Source: Bettongia penicillata ogilbyi
Lineage: Eukaryota > Chordata > Mammalia > Diprotodontia > Potoroidae
Assembly: GCA_023548195.1 (NCBI GenBank)
Contig: JAJHZJ010000121.1
Span: 2,294,220 to 2,358,219 of the forward strand
Length of the DNA stretch: 64,000 bases
Direction: 5' to 3'
Positions 23,343-34,700 of this stretch are shown piece by piece. Each line of letters begins with the position of its first letter. Position 1 is the first letter of the stretch. The translations under genes and the position numbers were made by a program. The notes under the pieces were generated by a model. It made no database searches and was not told the DNA's origin. It saw only the letters and a program-made list of their open reading frames with translations.

Positions 23343-23424
23343 CTCTCTCTCTTTCTCTCTCTCTGTGTGTGTGTGTGTGTGCGCGTGTACGTGTGCGTGT
23401 ATGTGTGTGTGTGTGTGTGTGTGT
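23343..23424. repeat. (CT)n/(GT)n microsatellite inside HAL1 3' UTR
   Basis: A CT-rich block followed by GT units with a few CG interruptions. It sits at the position homologous to the CA/GA tract at 42949-43015 of the other full-length copy. Confidence 0.9.
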
Positions 23425-23569
23425 AATCCCACCAACTACCCAGATACTGAATAAAGTTTCAAGAGTTACAAATATTGTCTTTCCATGTAGGAATGTAAAG
23501 AGTTCAACTTTAGTAAGTCCCTTATGATTTCTCTTTCCTGTTTACCTTTTCATGCTTCTCTTGATTCTG

Positions 23570-24648
23570 GTATTGGAAAGTCAAATTTTCTTTCCAGCTC
23601 TGGTCTTTTCATCAAGAATGCTTGAAAGTCCTCTATTTCATTGAAATATCATTTTCCCCCTGAAGTCCATTATATTCAGTTTTGCTGGGTAGGTGATTCT
23701 TGGTTTTAGTCCTAGTTCCTTTGACTTCTGGAATATCATATTCCAAGTCCTTCTATTCCTTAATGTAGAAGATGCTAGATCTTGTGTTATCCTGATTGTA
23801 TTTCCACAACATTCAAATTGTTTCTTTTTAGCTGCTTCCAATATTTCCTCCTTGACCTGGCAACTCTGGAATTTGGCTACAATGTTCCTAGGAGTTTCTC
23901 TTTTTGGATCTCTTTCAAGAGGTGATTGGTGGATTCTTTCAACATTTATTTTGCCCCCTGGTTTTAGAATATCAGGGTAGTTTTCCTAGATAATTTCATG
24001 AAAGATGATATCTAGGCTCATTTTTTGATCATGGCTTTCAGGTAGTCCCATAATTTTTAAATTGTCTCTCCTGGATCTATTTTCCAGGTCAGTTGTTTTG
24101 CCAATGAGATATTTCATATTCTCTTCCATTTTTTTCATTCTTTTGGTTTTGTTTTGTGATTTCTTGGTTTCTCAGAAAGTCGTTAGCTCCCATCTGTTCC
24201 ATTATAATTTTGAGAGAACTATTTTCTTCAGTGAGCTTTTGAACCTCCTTTTCCATTTGGCTAATTCTGTTTTTGAAAGCATTCTTCTCCTCATTGGCTT
24301 TTTGAACCTCTTTTGCCAATTGAGTTAGTCTATTTTCTTCAGTATTTTTGGGGGGGTCTCCTTTAGCAAGATGTTGACCCACTTTTCATGCTTTTCTTGC
24401 ATCTCTCTCATTTCTCTTCCCAATTTTTCCTCCATCTCTCTTACTTGATTTTCAAAATCCTTTTTGAGCTCTTCCATGGCCTGAGACCATTGAATATTTA
24501 TTTTGGATGTTTGGGATACAGAAGCCTTGATTTTTATGTCTTTCCCTGATGGTATTATTCTTCCTCATCTGTAAGGATGGGAGAAGATGCCTGTTCACCA
24601 AGAAAGCAACCTTCTATGGTCTTATTTTTTTTCCCTGTTTTGGGCATT
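23570..24648 (-). pseudogene. L1-class ORF1 (RNA-binding, coiled coil), decayed
   Basis: ORF1p of L1-class elements is a trimeric coiled-coil RNA chaperone. Here the frame is broken: conserved pieces read in 24382-24089 (coiled coil, with 'LTQLAKEVQKANEEKNAF') and in 23841-23638 (C-terminal domain, including 'NTIRITQDLA' and 'ITYPAKLN'). A run of C/G near 24350 and an extra T near 23645 shift the frame. This copy retains the 'ITYPAKLN' segment that the plus-strand copy has lost. Confidence 0.85.
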
Positions 24649-25406
24649 TTCCCAACCAGTTACTTGACTTTTGGGTCCTTTGTCAAGAGTAGGATATACT
24701 CTGGGGATCTGTAAGATCTCAGTTCCTCCAAGGTGGCACAATCAAGCATGCACACTGGTCTGGGAGCAACCAGAGACTTTTGTGCCCAGAATCTGCGAGT
24801 AGTAGACTTTCCTCTCCACAGCCACCTGGCCTCCAGTTCCACCAAGCCAGTACTGGGGGCTGAGATTCAGATAAGCTGCTCAATTCCCATTAGGTGGGGG
24901 CAGGACAACTATGCAGGGCTGAGGTAAGAATAAGTTGCTCAGTTCCCCCAGGGGTTTTATGATCCAACAATGGAGGCAGGCTACTGTGGGAGCTGCTGAC
25001 CCCCATGTGGCCTCTGCTGCTGATGCCTGAGGTTGGAGTTGTTGGAAGACCCCACTCCCTTCTAGGTCAGCTGAAAAAACCCTCTCACTGACCTTTGGCA
25101 CCTATGGGTTGAGGGATCTGCAAACTGCAGCTACTGATGCTGGGGATTCCACCCCTGAGGCCTGCCAGGATCCTCCTCCCCACTAAAACCCCAGCACCAT
25201 GCCTTGTGGCCAAGGCTGGGCTGGGCTCTGCTCCCTGTCTGGTGGGACAGACCTTTCTTATTGGCCTTTCAGGTCACCCTGGGCTGGAAATCTCCTCCAC
25301 TCCACTGTTCTGTGGCTTCTGCTGCTGTAGAATTTGTTGAGAGTCTTTCTTTACAGGTATTTTATGAGCTGTGGGGGAAGAGCTAGTATATGTGTGTCTT
25401 TCTACT

Positions 25407-25418
25407 CCACCATCTTGG
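25407..25418 (-). promoter_or_regulatory. YY1-like motif at HAL1 5' end
   Basis: The minus strand reads 'ccaagatggtgg', the YY1-type motif with its CpG decayed to TG. The plus-strand copy has 'ccaagatggcgg'. L1 5' UTRs of mammals carry a YY1 site near their start; function here is inferred. Confidence 0.6.
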
Positions 25419-25430
25419 CTCTGCTCCCTA

Positions 25431-25635
25431 GATCAAGGATTTTGAGTCAGGGGTCAGTGAACTTGTGTTTTTTAAAATACACATATTTTGATAATTATAT
25501 TTCAATATAATTGGGTTTTTTGGTAATTGCATATACTTTATTTTATGCATTTAAAAAATGTTATTCTGAGAAGGGATTCACAGGCTCCACCAGACTGACA
25601 AAGAGTTACATGATACAAAAGAGAACTGATCTGGA
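25431..25635 (-). mobile_element. hAT-type DNA transposon copy, broken by HAL1
   Basis: Read on the minus strand this matches the element at 9948-10165: 'gtcagtctggtggagcctgt', 'ccttctcagaataacatttt', 'aaatgcataaaataaag'. Its outermost bases adjoin the HAL1 TSD, so HAL1 landed at the transposon terminus. Confidence 0.65.
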
Positions 25636-25639
25636 TGGA

Positions 25640-25944
25640 TAAAAAGCTAGTGAGAAAGCAAGGAAAATAGTATGTGGAGGGAGAAAGAAAAGGAAGTAAT
25701 TCTAAGCATGGTACACACACCACAGGCCACAGGATCATGTGCTTCCTCCTATGTGGCATCACGAAAACATACCAATTGTTGGTAATTCGCTTCATTGGAT
25801 GACATTTTCGATGACAGACTTCCAAGGGGTTTCTCCCATTATGTATGCCCAATATATGAATAATACTTTATTTTTTCAATGATTTTATATCCAATACTTC
25901 TTATGAATCTCATAATAACCCTATGTGGGTAAAATAAATATTTT
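25640..25944. other. Unassigned DNA
   Basis: A 104-codon minus frame (25538-25852) overlaps the hAT end and does not resemble a protein. Confidence 0.45.
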
Positions 25945-26160
25945 TTCAGATTGAATAAACATTTCTTGAGTACCTGTTACACATCCAGCCCTGTGTTAGG
26001 AGCTAGAGCCAACCACTACCCTCAGGTAGGAAGCTTCCAGTCTCTTGGGAAGGGGAGTTGGGGAAAACAGTACCTGCACACTAACCACTGGGAAGACTGG
26101 GAAAGGCCTCCCGTAGGAGGCTACATCTGAACGGATGAAGAGGATGCCTCGAGGTGAAGC
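25945..26160 (-). repeat. L2 LINE 3' region
   Basis: Antisense L2: 'ttcttgagtacctgttacac', 'ccctgtgttaggagctagag', 'gaagactgggaaaggcctcc'. Confidence 0.55.
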
Positions 26161-26534
26161 AAAGCACTTGTGATTATGACTAATTAAGGACAGAATCAGG
26201 ACGAGAACCAGTCTCCTGACTCCTCCTGGTCCAAGGCTATTGTAGGCTTGTAGTTTAACAAAGGATGAGTTAGAAGGGCTAAGAGAAAGCAAAAAAGAAA
26301 AGATAAAAGAAGAGATAAATAATCACCAGTGGCTCCTCTCTTTTGCTTCCCCCCTTGTGACCTCAAGACAACAGCAGGAGGACAAATGGATGAAACTGTG
26401 ATAAACTACACAGATAATTTAACAATCTGGTGAAAGAATTTAAACGTGGTGAAAGCACAGTACTGTGCTTAGCTAGAAACATATAAGTGACATACATATA
26501 CGCATTTACATATTAACATCCTTACTATCTGCCT
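26161..26534. other. Unassigned DNA
   Basis: No recognised family. Confidence 0.5.
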
Positions 26535-26610
26535 GTGGATTATATAAATCTAACTCAAGTCTTCCTAATTCCAGGCTCAGTGCTCTACCCACTCTATCAC
26601 CTAGAAGCCC
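26535..26610 (-). repeat. MIR SINE fragment
   Basis: Antisense 5' part: 'actcaagtcttcctaattcc', 'ggctcagtgctctacccact', 'ctatcacctag'. Confidence 0.6.
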
Positions 26611-26644
26611 TAGAGAGTCTTTGGACTAGGTAAACTTTTATCAA

Positions 26645-27182
26645 AGCAAAGTCAGTAAAGCTGAAATCTGACCATGTCATCCCCTTATTCAAAAACCTTC
26701 AATGGTTCCCTATTATCTCCAGGATCAAATACAAAATCCTCCGACCTTATAAAGCCTTTCATAATCTGTCCCCTTCTGCCTTTCCAGCTTTTTTATATTT
26801 TGCTTTCTTTTACTTACCCTGCCATGTAGAACTACCCTCCTCTTTGCTGTTCCTTGCACAAGACACTCTTATCTCCCAGCACTGTGCATTCTCAGGGACT
26901 GTTTCCAAGACCTGGAATTCTCTCCTTCTGTATCTTTACCTCTCAGCCTCCCAGGCTTTCTTCAAGTCTTAGCAAAAATCCCACCTTTTGCAAGAAGCTT
27001 TTCCTAGGTTCTCTTTACTCTTAAGGTCTTCCTTTTGAGCTTATCTCCAATTTAGCCTGTTACTATCTGGTTTGTATGTAGTTCCCCCATTAAATTGTAA
27101 GATCCTTGAGGACAGGATCTATTTTTGCCTTCCTTTGTATCCCCAGCACATAGCAAATGTTGAATAAATGCATGTTGATTTG
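26645..27182 (+). repeat. L2 LINE 3' end
   Basis: Well-preserved sense copy: 'tctgaccatgtcatcccctt', 'caatggttccctattatctc', 'aagcctttcataatctgtcc', 'aagacctggaattctctcct', 'attgtaagatccttgaggac', ending 'gttgaataaatgcatgttga'. The piece covers the end of ORF2 plus 3' UTR; the frame is broken. Confidence 0.85.
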
Positions 27183-27183
27183 A

Positions 27184-27217
27184 AATAAGGTCTCTTCCAG
27201 CTCTAAATATACAATCT

Positions 27218-27293
<76 letters not shown>

Positions 27294-27366
27294 ATTTTCT
27301 TATCAATAAAAGGATGGGGCTGCATTAAATGACCTCTAAATTCCTTTAGAGCTCCAAATCGTATGA
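27184..27366 (+). repeat. MIR-related SINE pieces around a (TC)n tract
   Basis: The 3' end of one piece ('aaggtctcttccagctctaa') precedes the microsatellite. A second piece follows it ('cctcaattttcttatcaata', 'ttaaatgacctctaaattcc', 'gagctccaaatc'). Confidence 0.65.
27221..27288. repeat. Perfect (TC)34 microsatellite
   Basis: Sixty-eight uninterrupted bases of TC. It is the longest perfect dinucleotide run in the window and likely polymorphic. Confidence 0.98.
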
Positions 27367-28365
27367 TGCTAATTTACTCTGCACAGTAAAGATGAAGATA
27401 TACAAGTCAGTGCCTATCTTTTTTTCTGTTAAGTCAGGCTCAGGATCACAACTTCTGGAGATGTTGCCTGATGCTTTGGGTGTCTGAGAAATATTACCTG
27501 CCAATGGACATACCAAGTACTTACATAATACTATTACTTTGGATCAACGCTGTTTACAAAATAGCATTGAGACAGAATTAATGTTGACCATTTCTGAGAT
27601 GGAAACACGAAATTGAATTTTGAATGTCTATAAACACTGAAGTTGGCAACAGTGGCAACCCCAATCCATTTAAGCTACTTAAATTCTACACAGATGGAAA
27701 AGAGTTACTAAATGCAAATATTAAAAAAACCAAGCATTTCTAAGACTGTCAAGTGGGATCAAATGGAAAAAGTTAGCATTCTCAGAAAACGAGATCCAGC
27801 AAAGACAATGATTTCAGTGCCAGCATCTTCAGACTTTCTTCAAAGCAAACATTTTATGGCCATAATTACTGATTTTTTCACAACAGAACCACACACAGAT
27901 ATTTGCCCCCATTAGAGACAAATGCTTTTGCTTGAAAGAATCTAATCCAGACTTCAGATTAAAGCCATCATCCTCATAATCTTGTCTTCACTTCAAGTTC
28001 ATGTTGGACCATAAACAATGCCTAGCTTTAAAAGCTGATTTTCTGCCAAGTCAAACTCGAAACTAACTTCAGGCAGGATTTGTGGAGCATTTTACAGCTC
28101 CACTGCCCATGGGGGAAAATGGAGTTTCAATTTCCCATGTGGCATTTTGGCACCTTCTGTGGGAATGCTCATTCAGATACTTCATGTGCAAGTGCTCTTT
28201 CTTCAGAAAGGAATTAATAAAGGAAAGAATAACTAAAGATCCAATATTTTAAGTAGGCATAAGTGGAGGAATAAATGTCTTCAGTTCCACTAGTGGAATT
28301 TCTGAGGGTGGCGTGCCCAGGCACATTATCTATGTATACAGTGCTTTGAGATCTATGTGTGTGTA
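27367..28365. other. Unassigned DNA
   Basis: About 1 kb without recognised repeats. The part at 28040-28230 has few repeats and mixed composition, so it is a reasonable place to test for a conserved non-coding element. Confidence 0.45.
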
Positions 28366-28369
28366 CAAG

Positions 28370-28522
28370 AGTTGAAAGGGACCTTCATTCTAGCCCAACC
28401 TCCATGCTAGACAGATGAGGAAAATGAGATCTAGACTTAATCAAGGTCACAAAGCTATTAAGTATCTGGGCTAGGATTTGAACCCACAAACTCAAGATTC
28501 CAAAATTAGTAGTCTTTCCACC
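28370..28522 (-). repeat. MIR-related SINE (THER1/MON1-type)
   Basis: Antisense: 'gagttgaaagggaccttcat', 'gacagatgaggaaaatgaga', 'ggctaggatttgaaccca'. Confidence 0.7.
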
Positions 28523-28527
28523 TGTGG

Positions 28528-28660
28528 CAGGTTACTTCTTATGTCTCTATCTTATTTGTTCTCTAAAACTGGAAACTCCTAGAGACCAGAACCTCGCTCT
28601 TTATCACTCATGGTTTTATCTCTGGAGTCTTGCACAGTATCTTCTATACAGTGAGAACTT
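28528..28660 (+). repeat. L2 LINE 3' tail
   Basis: 'aactggaaactcctagagac', 'ggagtcttgcacagtatctt', 'ctatacagtgagaac'. Diverged. Confidence 0.5.
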
Positions 28661-29230
28661 AAACTACAAATTTGAAAAAAAAATGTATTTCTCCTTATAG
28701 GATTTCCAAAAAAAAAAAGTGGATGTGTTGTGCTGCTTGCTACAAATGTTTTAAAAGAAGTATCTTTTTTTACATTGGTTTTTTTAAAACAACATACAGA
28801 AAATATATATTCTTTGAAAAGTATATCTGAACAACGATTAAATAAATTAAACATTCTTCATTTCTGAAGTTTGATCAGCTATGTAGCTCCCTAAACACAA
28901 CATATTTACATTAATAATATCTAAGAAAAGAGAAGTTACAATATACCAATCAACACAATACTGCCATAATTTGCAGGTATGATAAAATGATCCTTGCTCA
29001 ATCTATTGCATGGGATAGTGGGATGTTGGAGAATATTTTGATTTGCCTATAAATTCTCATTTGTAATTACCGTAGTCCTCTGAAAACAAGGGACAAACTT
29101 TAGCTTGTGAGGAGTCAGACTCTTCTCCTCTTCTCTCCTCTCCCCTCGTATCTACCCCAGGGAATAAGGGCCCAACGGGTGTCAGTGACTCATGACTAAG
29201 GGCAAGAAGTGACTGGATCCTTCAAGGGAT
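28661..29230. other. Unassigned AT-rich DNA
   Basis: No recognised family. Confidence 0.5.
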
Positions 29231-29234
29231 GTGT

Positions 29235-29430
29235 TACTGTGTTATTCAGGCATGTCTAATTCTTCATGACCCCAACTGAGTTTTCTTGGCAAAGTGGCTT
29301 GCCATATTCTTCTCCAGCTCATTTTACATATGAGGAAACTGAGGCAGAATTAAATGACTCAGGGTCACAAAGCTAATAAGTGTCTGAGGCCAGATGTGAA
29401 CTCACCATGAGGAGTCTTTCTGATGTCCAA
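29235..29430 (-). repeat. MAR1-type SINE, partial
   Basis: Antisense: 'aggcatgtctaattcttcat', 'ttgccatattcttctccagc', 'ataagtgtctgaggccagat'. The tRNA-like head is largely lost. Confidence 0.75.
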
Positions 29431-30754
29431 CTTCTATTGTCTCTGAGATGCGTCTGCCAACTTAGTTCAACCAAAGCAGCTAGGGAAAATAAGTTCACCA
29501 GGAAACAAAGATTCAGAGCAAGAAAGCCTGGTGTTAGCAATCGTAGGCAGTGGAAATACAGACTGTGGGTGCTCGATCTATGGAGAAGAGAGCAATAGAG
29601 ACTAGTAGAAGGAAACATTCATCAAGGGCTGAAGCGGACAAAAGAACTCATCTCAAGAGATGCAGATGATACAGAAAGTCAACCCTGGAAAGAAGCTGGT
29701 AGCAGGATGGGCTACCAGAGCATGAAAAATGGGGTGGAAGCACATGTCAAGTCCTGACACCCAGGAGAGGTAGCATTAGGTAGCATCAGTCACAGAAGAG
29801 TTATTTCTCAGTGTGGGTTTTTTGAGGGACTTTTTTCCCCTTAATATGGGGTGGGGAGAAGGGATATGAAAGGATGGGCTTTCCCAAGTCCTAGTAAGTG
29901 GACCGAGGTGGAAATGACCCAAAATGACCAAGCTGGGGAAATCTCTCCTTTGGGCCCAGACTCTCATATGTCACATTGAGGAGTATGGAAGCATATTCCA
30001 CACAGCGGACAAAGGCCATTTCATACTATAGTTATGAAACTATAAGTTAATACCAAGGTAATACCAGACTCAGAAGAATTTTAGGCAGGCGAATAACCAA
30101 AATCCGTATCTATCAAAAATCAGAATTAAACAGAGAACTTTTGGAAGCTCTACCTTTTCATCTATCTTTTCTGACATCGTTATGTTTCCTTATAATGATT
30201 CAGCCAAGCACTTCCCTTTAAATAACTAAGAGGTTGGTGGTTATCAGGAAACAGGGGAAGAGGTGGAGAACAGGAAACCCTCTGGTCTTCTCTAGACAGA
30301 GGACTTACGGACTCCAGGAGGCAAAAGGAGAAATAGCAGCTTAAAATCTGCTGGCAGATCAGTAGGCTGAGGCCTTGACTTACTGGCAGATATAACAGAG
30401 GAGTCTGGACATAAGGGACATCTCTGGCACCCTGTAGCTTCACAATCCTAAAATATTTCCGCACCTTTATAAATATGAGCTGTTATCATTACATTCTCAT
30501 CATCCAAAATGACTCAAGAGAAGTATTTTTTTTTAATTTGTAACACTTGGGGAATTGTTTTATTTATAACAATTAGCAAAAAGTCAAGGCAATTTTAGAT
30601 GTTTCTGGAGACTGTGGGAAAAATGCTGCAAACAATGGAAAAGTATAACTTGGAAAAAATGAATAAATTCACTAGGCTGGTATTTGTTATAATTGAGTTT
30701 TTAAAATAAAAAGGCATATTGGATGTCCTAAGTAAAATAAGCCTTGACTTTTGC
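29431..30754. other. Unassigned DNA
   Basis: About 1.3 kb with only short chance frames; no recognised repeat. Confidence 0.5.
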
Positions 30755-31010
30755 TCATCCCATCTCAGCCACTTAATACCTGTTAGGACCCTAGGCAAAA
30801 GCACCTAATCTCTCTTTGGCCTCATGTTGTTTCTCTCTGGAAAATAAAGGAGTTGGGCTCAATAGTGTGAACTCCTTGAGAGCAAGCACTGCCCTTTGCC
30901 TTTCTTTGTATGCCTAGAGTACATATAGCACATAGTAGGCACTTAACAAATGCTTACTGAGTGATCCAGTGACTTCCAAGGGGAATAATATTCAGATCTA
31001 AGGGTCTAAG
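30755..31010 (+). repeat. MIR-related SINE split by an L2 tail
   Basis: Sense: 'ggcaaaagcacctaatctct', 'gaaaataaaggagttgggct'. After the L2 insertion it continues as 'gtgacttccaaggggaataa' and 'cagatctaagggtctaagg'. Confidence 0.65.
30863..30965 (+). repeat. L2 LINE 3' tail inside a SINE
   Basis: 'gtgtgaactccttgagagca', 'ttctttgtatgcctagagta', 'cacatagtaggcacttaaca', 'aatgcttactgagtg'. Confidence 0.75.
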
Positions 31011-31059
31011 GCAACCAACAAAGAAAGCCTCTGGTGGTAAGACTGTTCCTTTTCAATGC

Positions 31060-31280
31060 ACACTTAGACAGCACTTTAAGCAAATCACTATACCTTACAA
31101 CAATCCTGGGATGTAGTAGCAAAGATGTTATCTTCATGTTACAGATGCTCTATTTTACTGAGGCTCTAAAGAGCATTTAGAGACTTGCCCCTTTTTCACA
31201 TAGCTAAAAAAGTGTCTGATACAAAATTCAAATGTAGATTTCCTGACTTTCATTCCAGCCTCTTGCCACTCCCCACAATC
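31060..31280 (-). repeat. MIR SINE
   Basis: Antisense: 'cttagacagcactttaagca', 'ttacaacaatcctgggatgt', 'tcatgttacagatg', 'gatttcctgactttcattcc'. Confidence 0.65.
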
Positions 31281-31616
31281 TGCCTCTCCCTTTGAGCCTG
31301 GCAGTATCCCAAAAGGCCTGTTTAAAGGTATAAGCACCATTTACAATGCAATCAAACATTTTTACCTGTGATTACTGTGATATAAAAATGTAGGACATTT
31401 AGATAGTTATAAGGTAAAAGGTGCTACATGTTCATTAGTAGATTATATCAAAAAATCTGCTTCCCCAAGCAACAATGGGAATATTTTCCAGTATTTCTCA
31501 GACTTATGGGCAAATACTATGGGAAATAAACTGCTGATTCCAAGAATTCAAAGCAATGTGGAAATTTTACCTGGGCTGGAAAAATACTGTCAGATGCAGG
31601 AATCTACAAGTTAGCA

Positions 31617-31690
31617 ATAATGGCACTTTACAGCTACATAGTCAGTAATTTAAAGCACTTTCACATATATTACATCATTTTAAATAAACT
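31617..31690 (-). repeat. MIR SINE fragment
   Basis: 'aataatggcactttacagct', 'taaagcactttcacatatat', 'tacatcatttta'. Confidence 0.5.
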
Positions 31691-32237
31691 GGAATTCTAG
31701 AAAAAAAGTTTGCCTGCCACCCATAATGAAACTGTCATTCCATATTTTTGAGCAAATGAAACCTTGTTCCATAGACCACATGGTTCCAGTACGAAATTTT
31801 TATAATTGGCTGTCACTTTCTGACAGGACACGCTCTGCTAATTTCCCAAATGAGTTGGAACCTACTCAGAGCTGTACTGCAAGGATCCCTACGTGAGGGA
31901 TTCTGTTCTCTCTGGAGGGTCTGTTATTTGAAGGGCACAAAAGAGCTGTACCTGGCAAGGGCTCAGCACCTGGAGTAGGGAAACGTTAAAAAGAAGCAAT
32001 AGCAAAGGTGTGGAGAAGATATAGCAAATTGAGCATTAGGCTTGCCTGGTGCATTTTACACTAATTCTCTGCTAAAGGGAACATTTACATTCATCACAGG
32101 TGTGATTCTGCTAAGCTATGCACCTGCATAGCAAGGCTGGCCCTCAAATACAAGGATGCAGTTTCTATTTGTGTCAGGGCAGATAAAAATGAACAGGGCC
32201 AGATTATGGCAAAAAAGGTGATGTTGATCAAACAGCA
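31691..32237. other. Unassigned DNA
   Basis: No recognised family or gene. Confidence 0.5.
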
Positions 32238-32412
32238 GATTTAGAGCTGGAAGGAAAGTAATGCAATCCCCCCCTTTTCTTTCTTTCTTTTTTTTTTTTA
32301 AGCAGATAAGGAAACTCAGGCCTGAAGAGGCTAAGTTACACAGCCAAGGTCACAGAGATAGGAAACAGCAGAGCCCAGATTAGAATCAACTTCGAATCCA
32401 TAATTCTTTTTT
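32238..32412 (-). repeat. MIR-related SINE (THER1/MON1-type)
   Basis: Antisense: 'gatttagagctggaaggaaa', 'agcagataaggaaactcagg', 'acacagccaaggtcacagag', 'agcagagcccagattagaat'. A T-rich run interrupts it at 32279-32300. Confidence 0.75.
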
Positions 32413-32824
32413 ACTGTACATGTCTTTGGACAATCCTGCCTTCTCTGTTTTCCTCCTACTTCAGACACCATCTGCCTTCTAGCTTCTCCATTATCAAAAC
32501 AGGAAAGAATGTGATGCCATCATTTATACTGACTACAACTCATTCCTACCTCTCCCAGGCAATGACATTTTTAAGAATTTCATTTCTAATTATATCATAA
32601 AAGGGTCTGGACTCTGGCCGATGTCAAAAATAATTTCAAAGAGTAACTAGCAAATAGAACTATATTGAGAGACCTTTTCCTTGCCCCTGAATCATATTCT
32701 GCCAAAAGGTAAGCCTCCTTGATTTTGTTTCTTTGTCTTGGAAGGCATTTCATTGGGGGAGTAAAGGGGACTGAACCCTTTCTTCCCTCACATTTAACTG
32801 TTTCCTCTCTATCCATCCAATTCA
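32413..32824. other. Unassigned DNA
   Basis: No recognised family or gene. Confidence 0.5.
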
Positions 32825-33060
32825 ACATTCATTAAAGGTTCACCATATGTAGAGAAATCTGCTAGCTATTAAAGGGAAAAACTGAATGAGACACACAGTT
32901 GATAACTTCATGGTGCCTGAAATCCAGTAGAGCTATAAGAGACAGAAATAATACACAATATTATATGAAAAATGCACAAGGCACAAACAACATCATCATC
33001 AACTAGAAGGTTTCATGGGGGAAAGGTAGCCCTTGAGTTTGGCTTCACATAATGGACTTT
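32825..33060 (-). repeat. L2 LINE 3' region
   Basis: Antisense: 'cattcattaaaggttcacca', later 'ggtttcatgggggaaaggta' and 'gcccttgagtttggc'. Confidence 0.5.
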
Positions 33061-34555
33061 AACAGAAGTGAACGTGTATGCAAAGACAATGCAAACTGCA
33101 AAGACAAATGCAAAGATCATGATGATTAAGTTCATCTACCCATGTTGGAGTCTGTCACTGAGACAGAAGAGAGCTAACACTGAAGACTTAGACTTGCCAA
33201 TGATGAAAACAAAAAGCTTTCTTATCTGCTGTGCTTTTGACAAGACCACATGGCTTAATTGGAGAAACTCAAGTGGCTGGTCATCAGAAAAACACAAAGA
33301 GTTTAAAAGGGACCTGGGCAGCCCAAGCGGCTCCTCATACTGGCACCAAGATTAACACCTGCAAAGATGGTATGGGAAGGACAAGGATATAATGAATCCA
33401 GGGAGCTTCAAGGTCTACTTGCCTTCAGATCATGGCAAGAAGAGGAAGAAAAGAGGAGCCCTAGGTCCATGCTTCAGGACAGCTCAGGTCACTGCTGGAT
33501 CCAGGTAACCCAGTGGAGATTAGAGCAACCTAAGTGTTTTTGTAGGAAGGTAACAAAAAGATGGGATCTATCAAGCTATCTTAACCTGGACTGGGAAAGA
33601 CTGATCCAAACAGGAGGAACTAAGAATAACGAACACAGAAGAAGAGCAGGGAGGTGGGAATGGCCCGTGAGCTTGGAGACTTAATGAGCTAAGCTGCAGC
33701 AGGGAGTGCATCTGATAAAGCCATCTTATGGGGTGCCTGTCCTTTACAAACTGTAGAAAAGCTAAAAAAGAAAAAATCACCTCCCAATTTCTTTCCCCCG
33801 TTCCTTTCACTTCAACCCATGAAACTGAAAATAGAGATCCCAGACCCAACCTACAAAAAGGTTAAGAGAGCTGCAACAGCCAACAATCTCTACAGGGAAT
33901 GAGGGTGGGGACAGCGTCACCTATAGGGCAGATGCTGTGACCTCCTAAGACACGACACTGTTCCCACTCCTTTTCTTCTCTACCCTCTTCCCTTTCTCCT
34001 TTCAAGGACGGGCTTCCTCAGAGGGACTCTTGTATGCTAAGCCTCCTACCAGCCTCCTATAGGTTTATCAAGCCAGAGGTCAAAGTCACATACATCCAGT
34101 GTTCTTCTTCTCCCTTCCCTCCAGGGCAGAGGCAAGGTGGGGCTGCTGCAACATCATAAGTCACCAGTTACCCTCCCTCACAGAGTCAGAGAAAATAAGG
34201 GGAGTGAGAAGGAGGTGGGGGTTTCCTATGTATACCTATCTCCCTTTCCACATACTCCACAAGTGTTTTGTACATTTTTACAGGGTATCCTCAGTCCAAT
34301 TCCTCTTCCCCCCGAAATGAAATCCTCAGACTAGTGTTCTGTTTTTTTTAAAAGATGTTATAATATATACATAGAGAGAGAGAGTGTGTGTGTGTATTTT
34401 TTTTCTTTGCCAACTCTTTAAGTGTTTCTTTGCCCTAATTTATTCTCTTTTTACATTGGTCATAAATACTACATAGTCTATATACTGATTGTCTCCAGAG
34501 AATATGAATGGGATAAACCAGTGGTTATTGACTATGTATGATTTAACTGGCAAGG
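33061..34555. other. Unassigned DNA with several short frames
   Basis: Frames of 95 (33068-33355), 105 (33367-33684) and 92 codons (33571-33849, minus) overlap and resemble no known protein. A GA/GT tract lies at 34373-34398. Confidence 0.45.
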
Positions 34556-34556
34556 T

Positions 34557-34700
34557 CACAGGAATGGGGGACCTTCGGCCTGGAGGCCACATGTGGTCCT
34601 CTAGGTCCTCAAGTGTGCCCTTTTCAAAGGCCTCTCTTTCAAAGGACTGTACTTGAGGACCTAGAGGGCCACATGTGGCCTCAAGTTCCTCACCCCAGGG
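34557..34700. mobile_element. Hairpin (foldback) MITE-like element
   Basis: The left arm (34577-34614: 'ggcctggaggccacatgtgg', 'tcctctaggtcctcaagt') is nearly the reverse complement of the right arm (34651-34688: 'acttgaggacctagagggcc', 'acatgtggcctc'). The loop is about 36 bp. The outer ends may extend the repeat ('gggggacctt' and 'aagttcctcacccc'). The structure fits a short non-autonomous DNA transposon; I found no clear TSD. Confidence 0.7.

Larger units (their letters stand above)
22516..25428 (-). mobile_element. Full-length HAL1-type LINE (ORF1 only, no ORF2)
   Basis: Read on the minus strand, the element has a ~0.78-kb 5' UTR beginning 'gggagcagagccaagatggt', a decayed ORF1 (24648 to about 23570), and a ~1-kb purine-rich 3' UTR with an internal CA/GA repeat. 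It ends in 'aataaataaatttaaaaaag'. No reverse transcriptase or endonuclease ORF lies between ORF1 and the tail. A perfect 12-bp TSD, 'tagatcaaggat', lies at 22504-22515 and 25429-25440. The insertion site is near the end of an older hAT element. The same structure occurs at 41152-43821, so the missing ORF2 is a family trait (the known half-L1 architecture). Confidence 0.9.
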
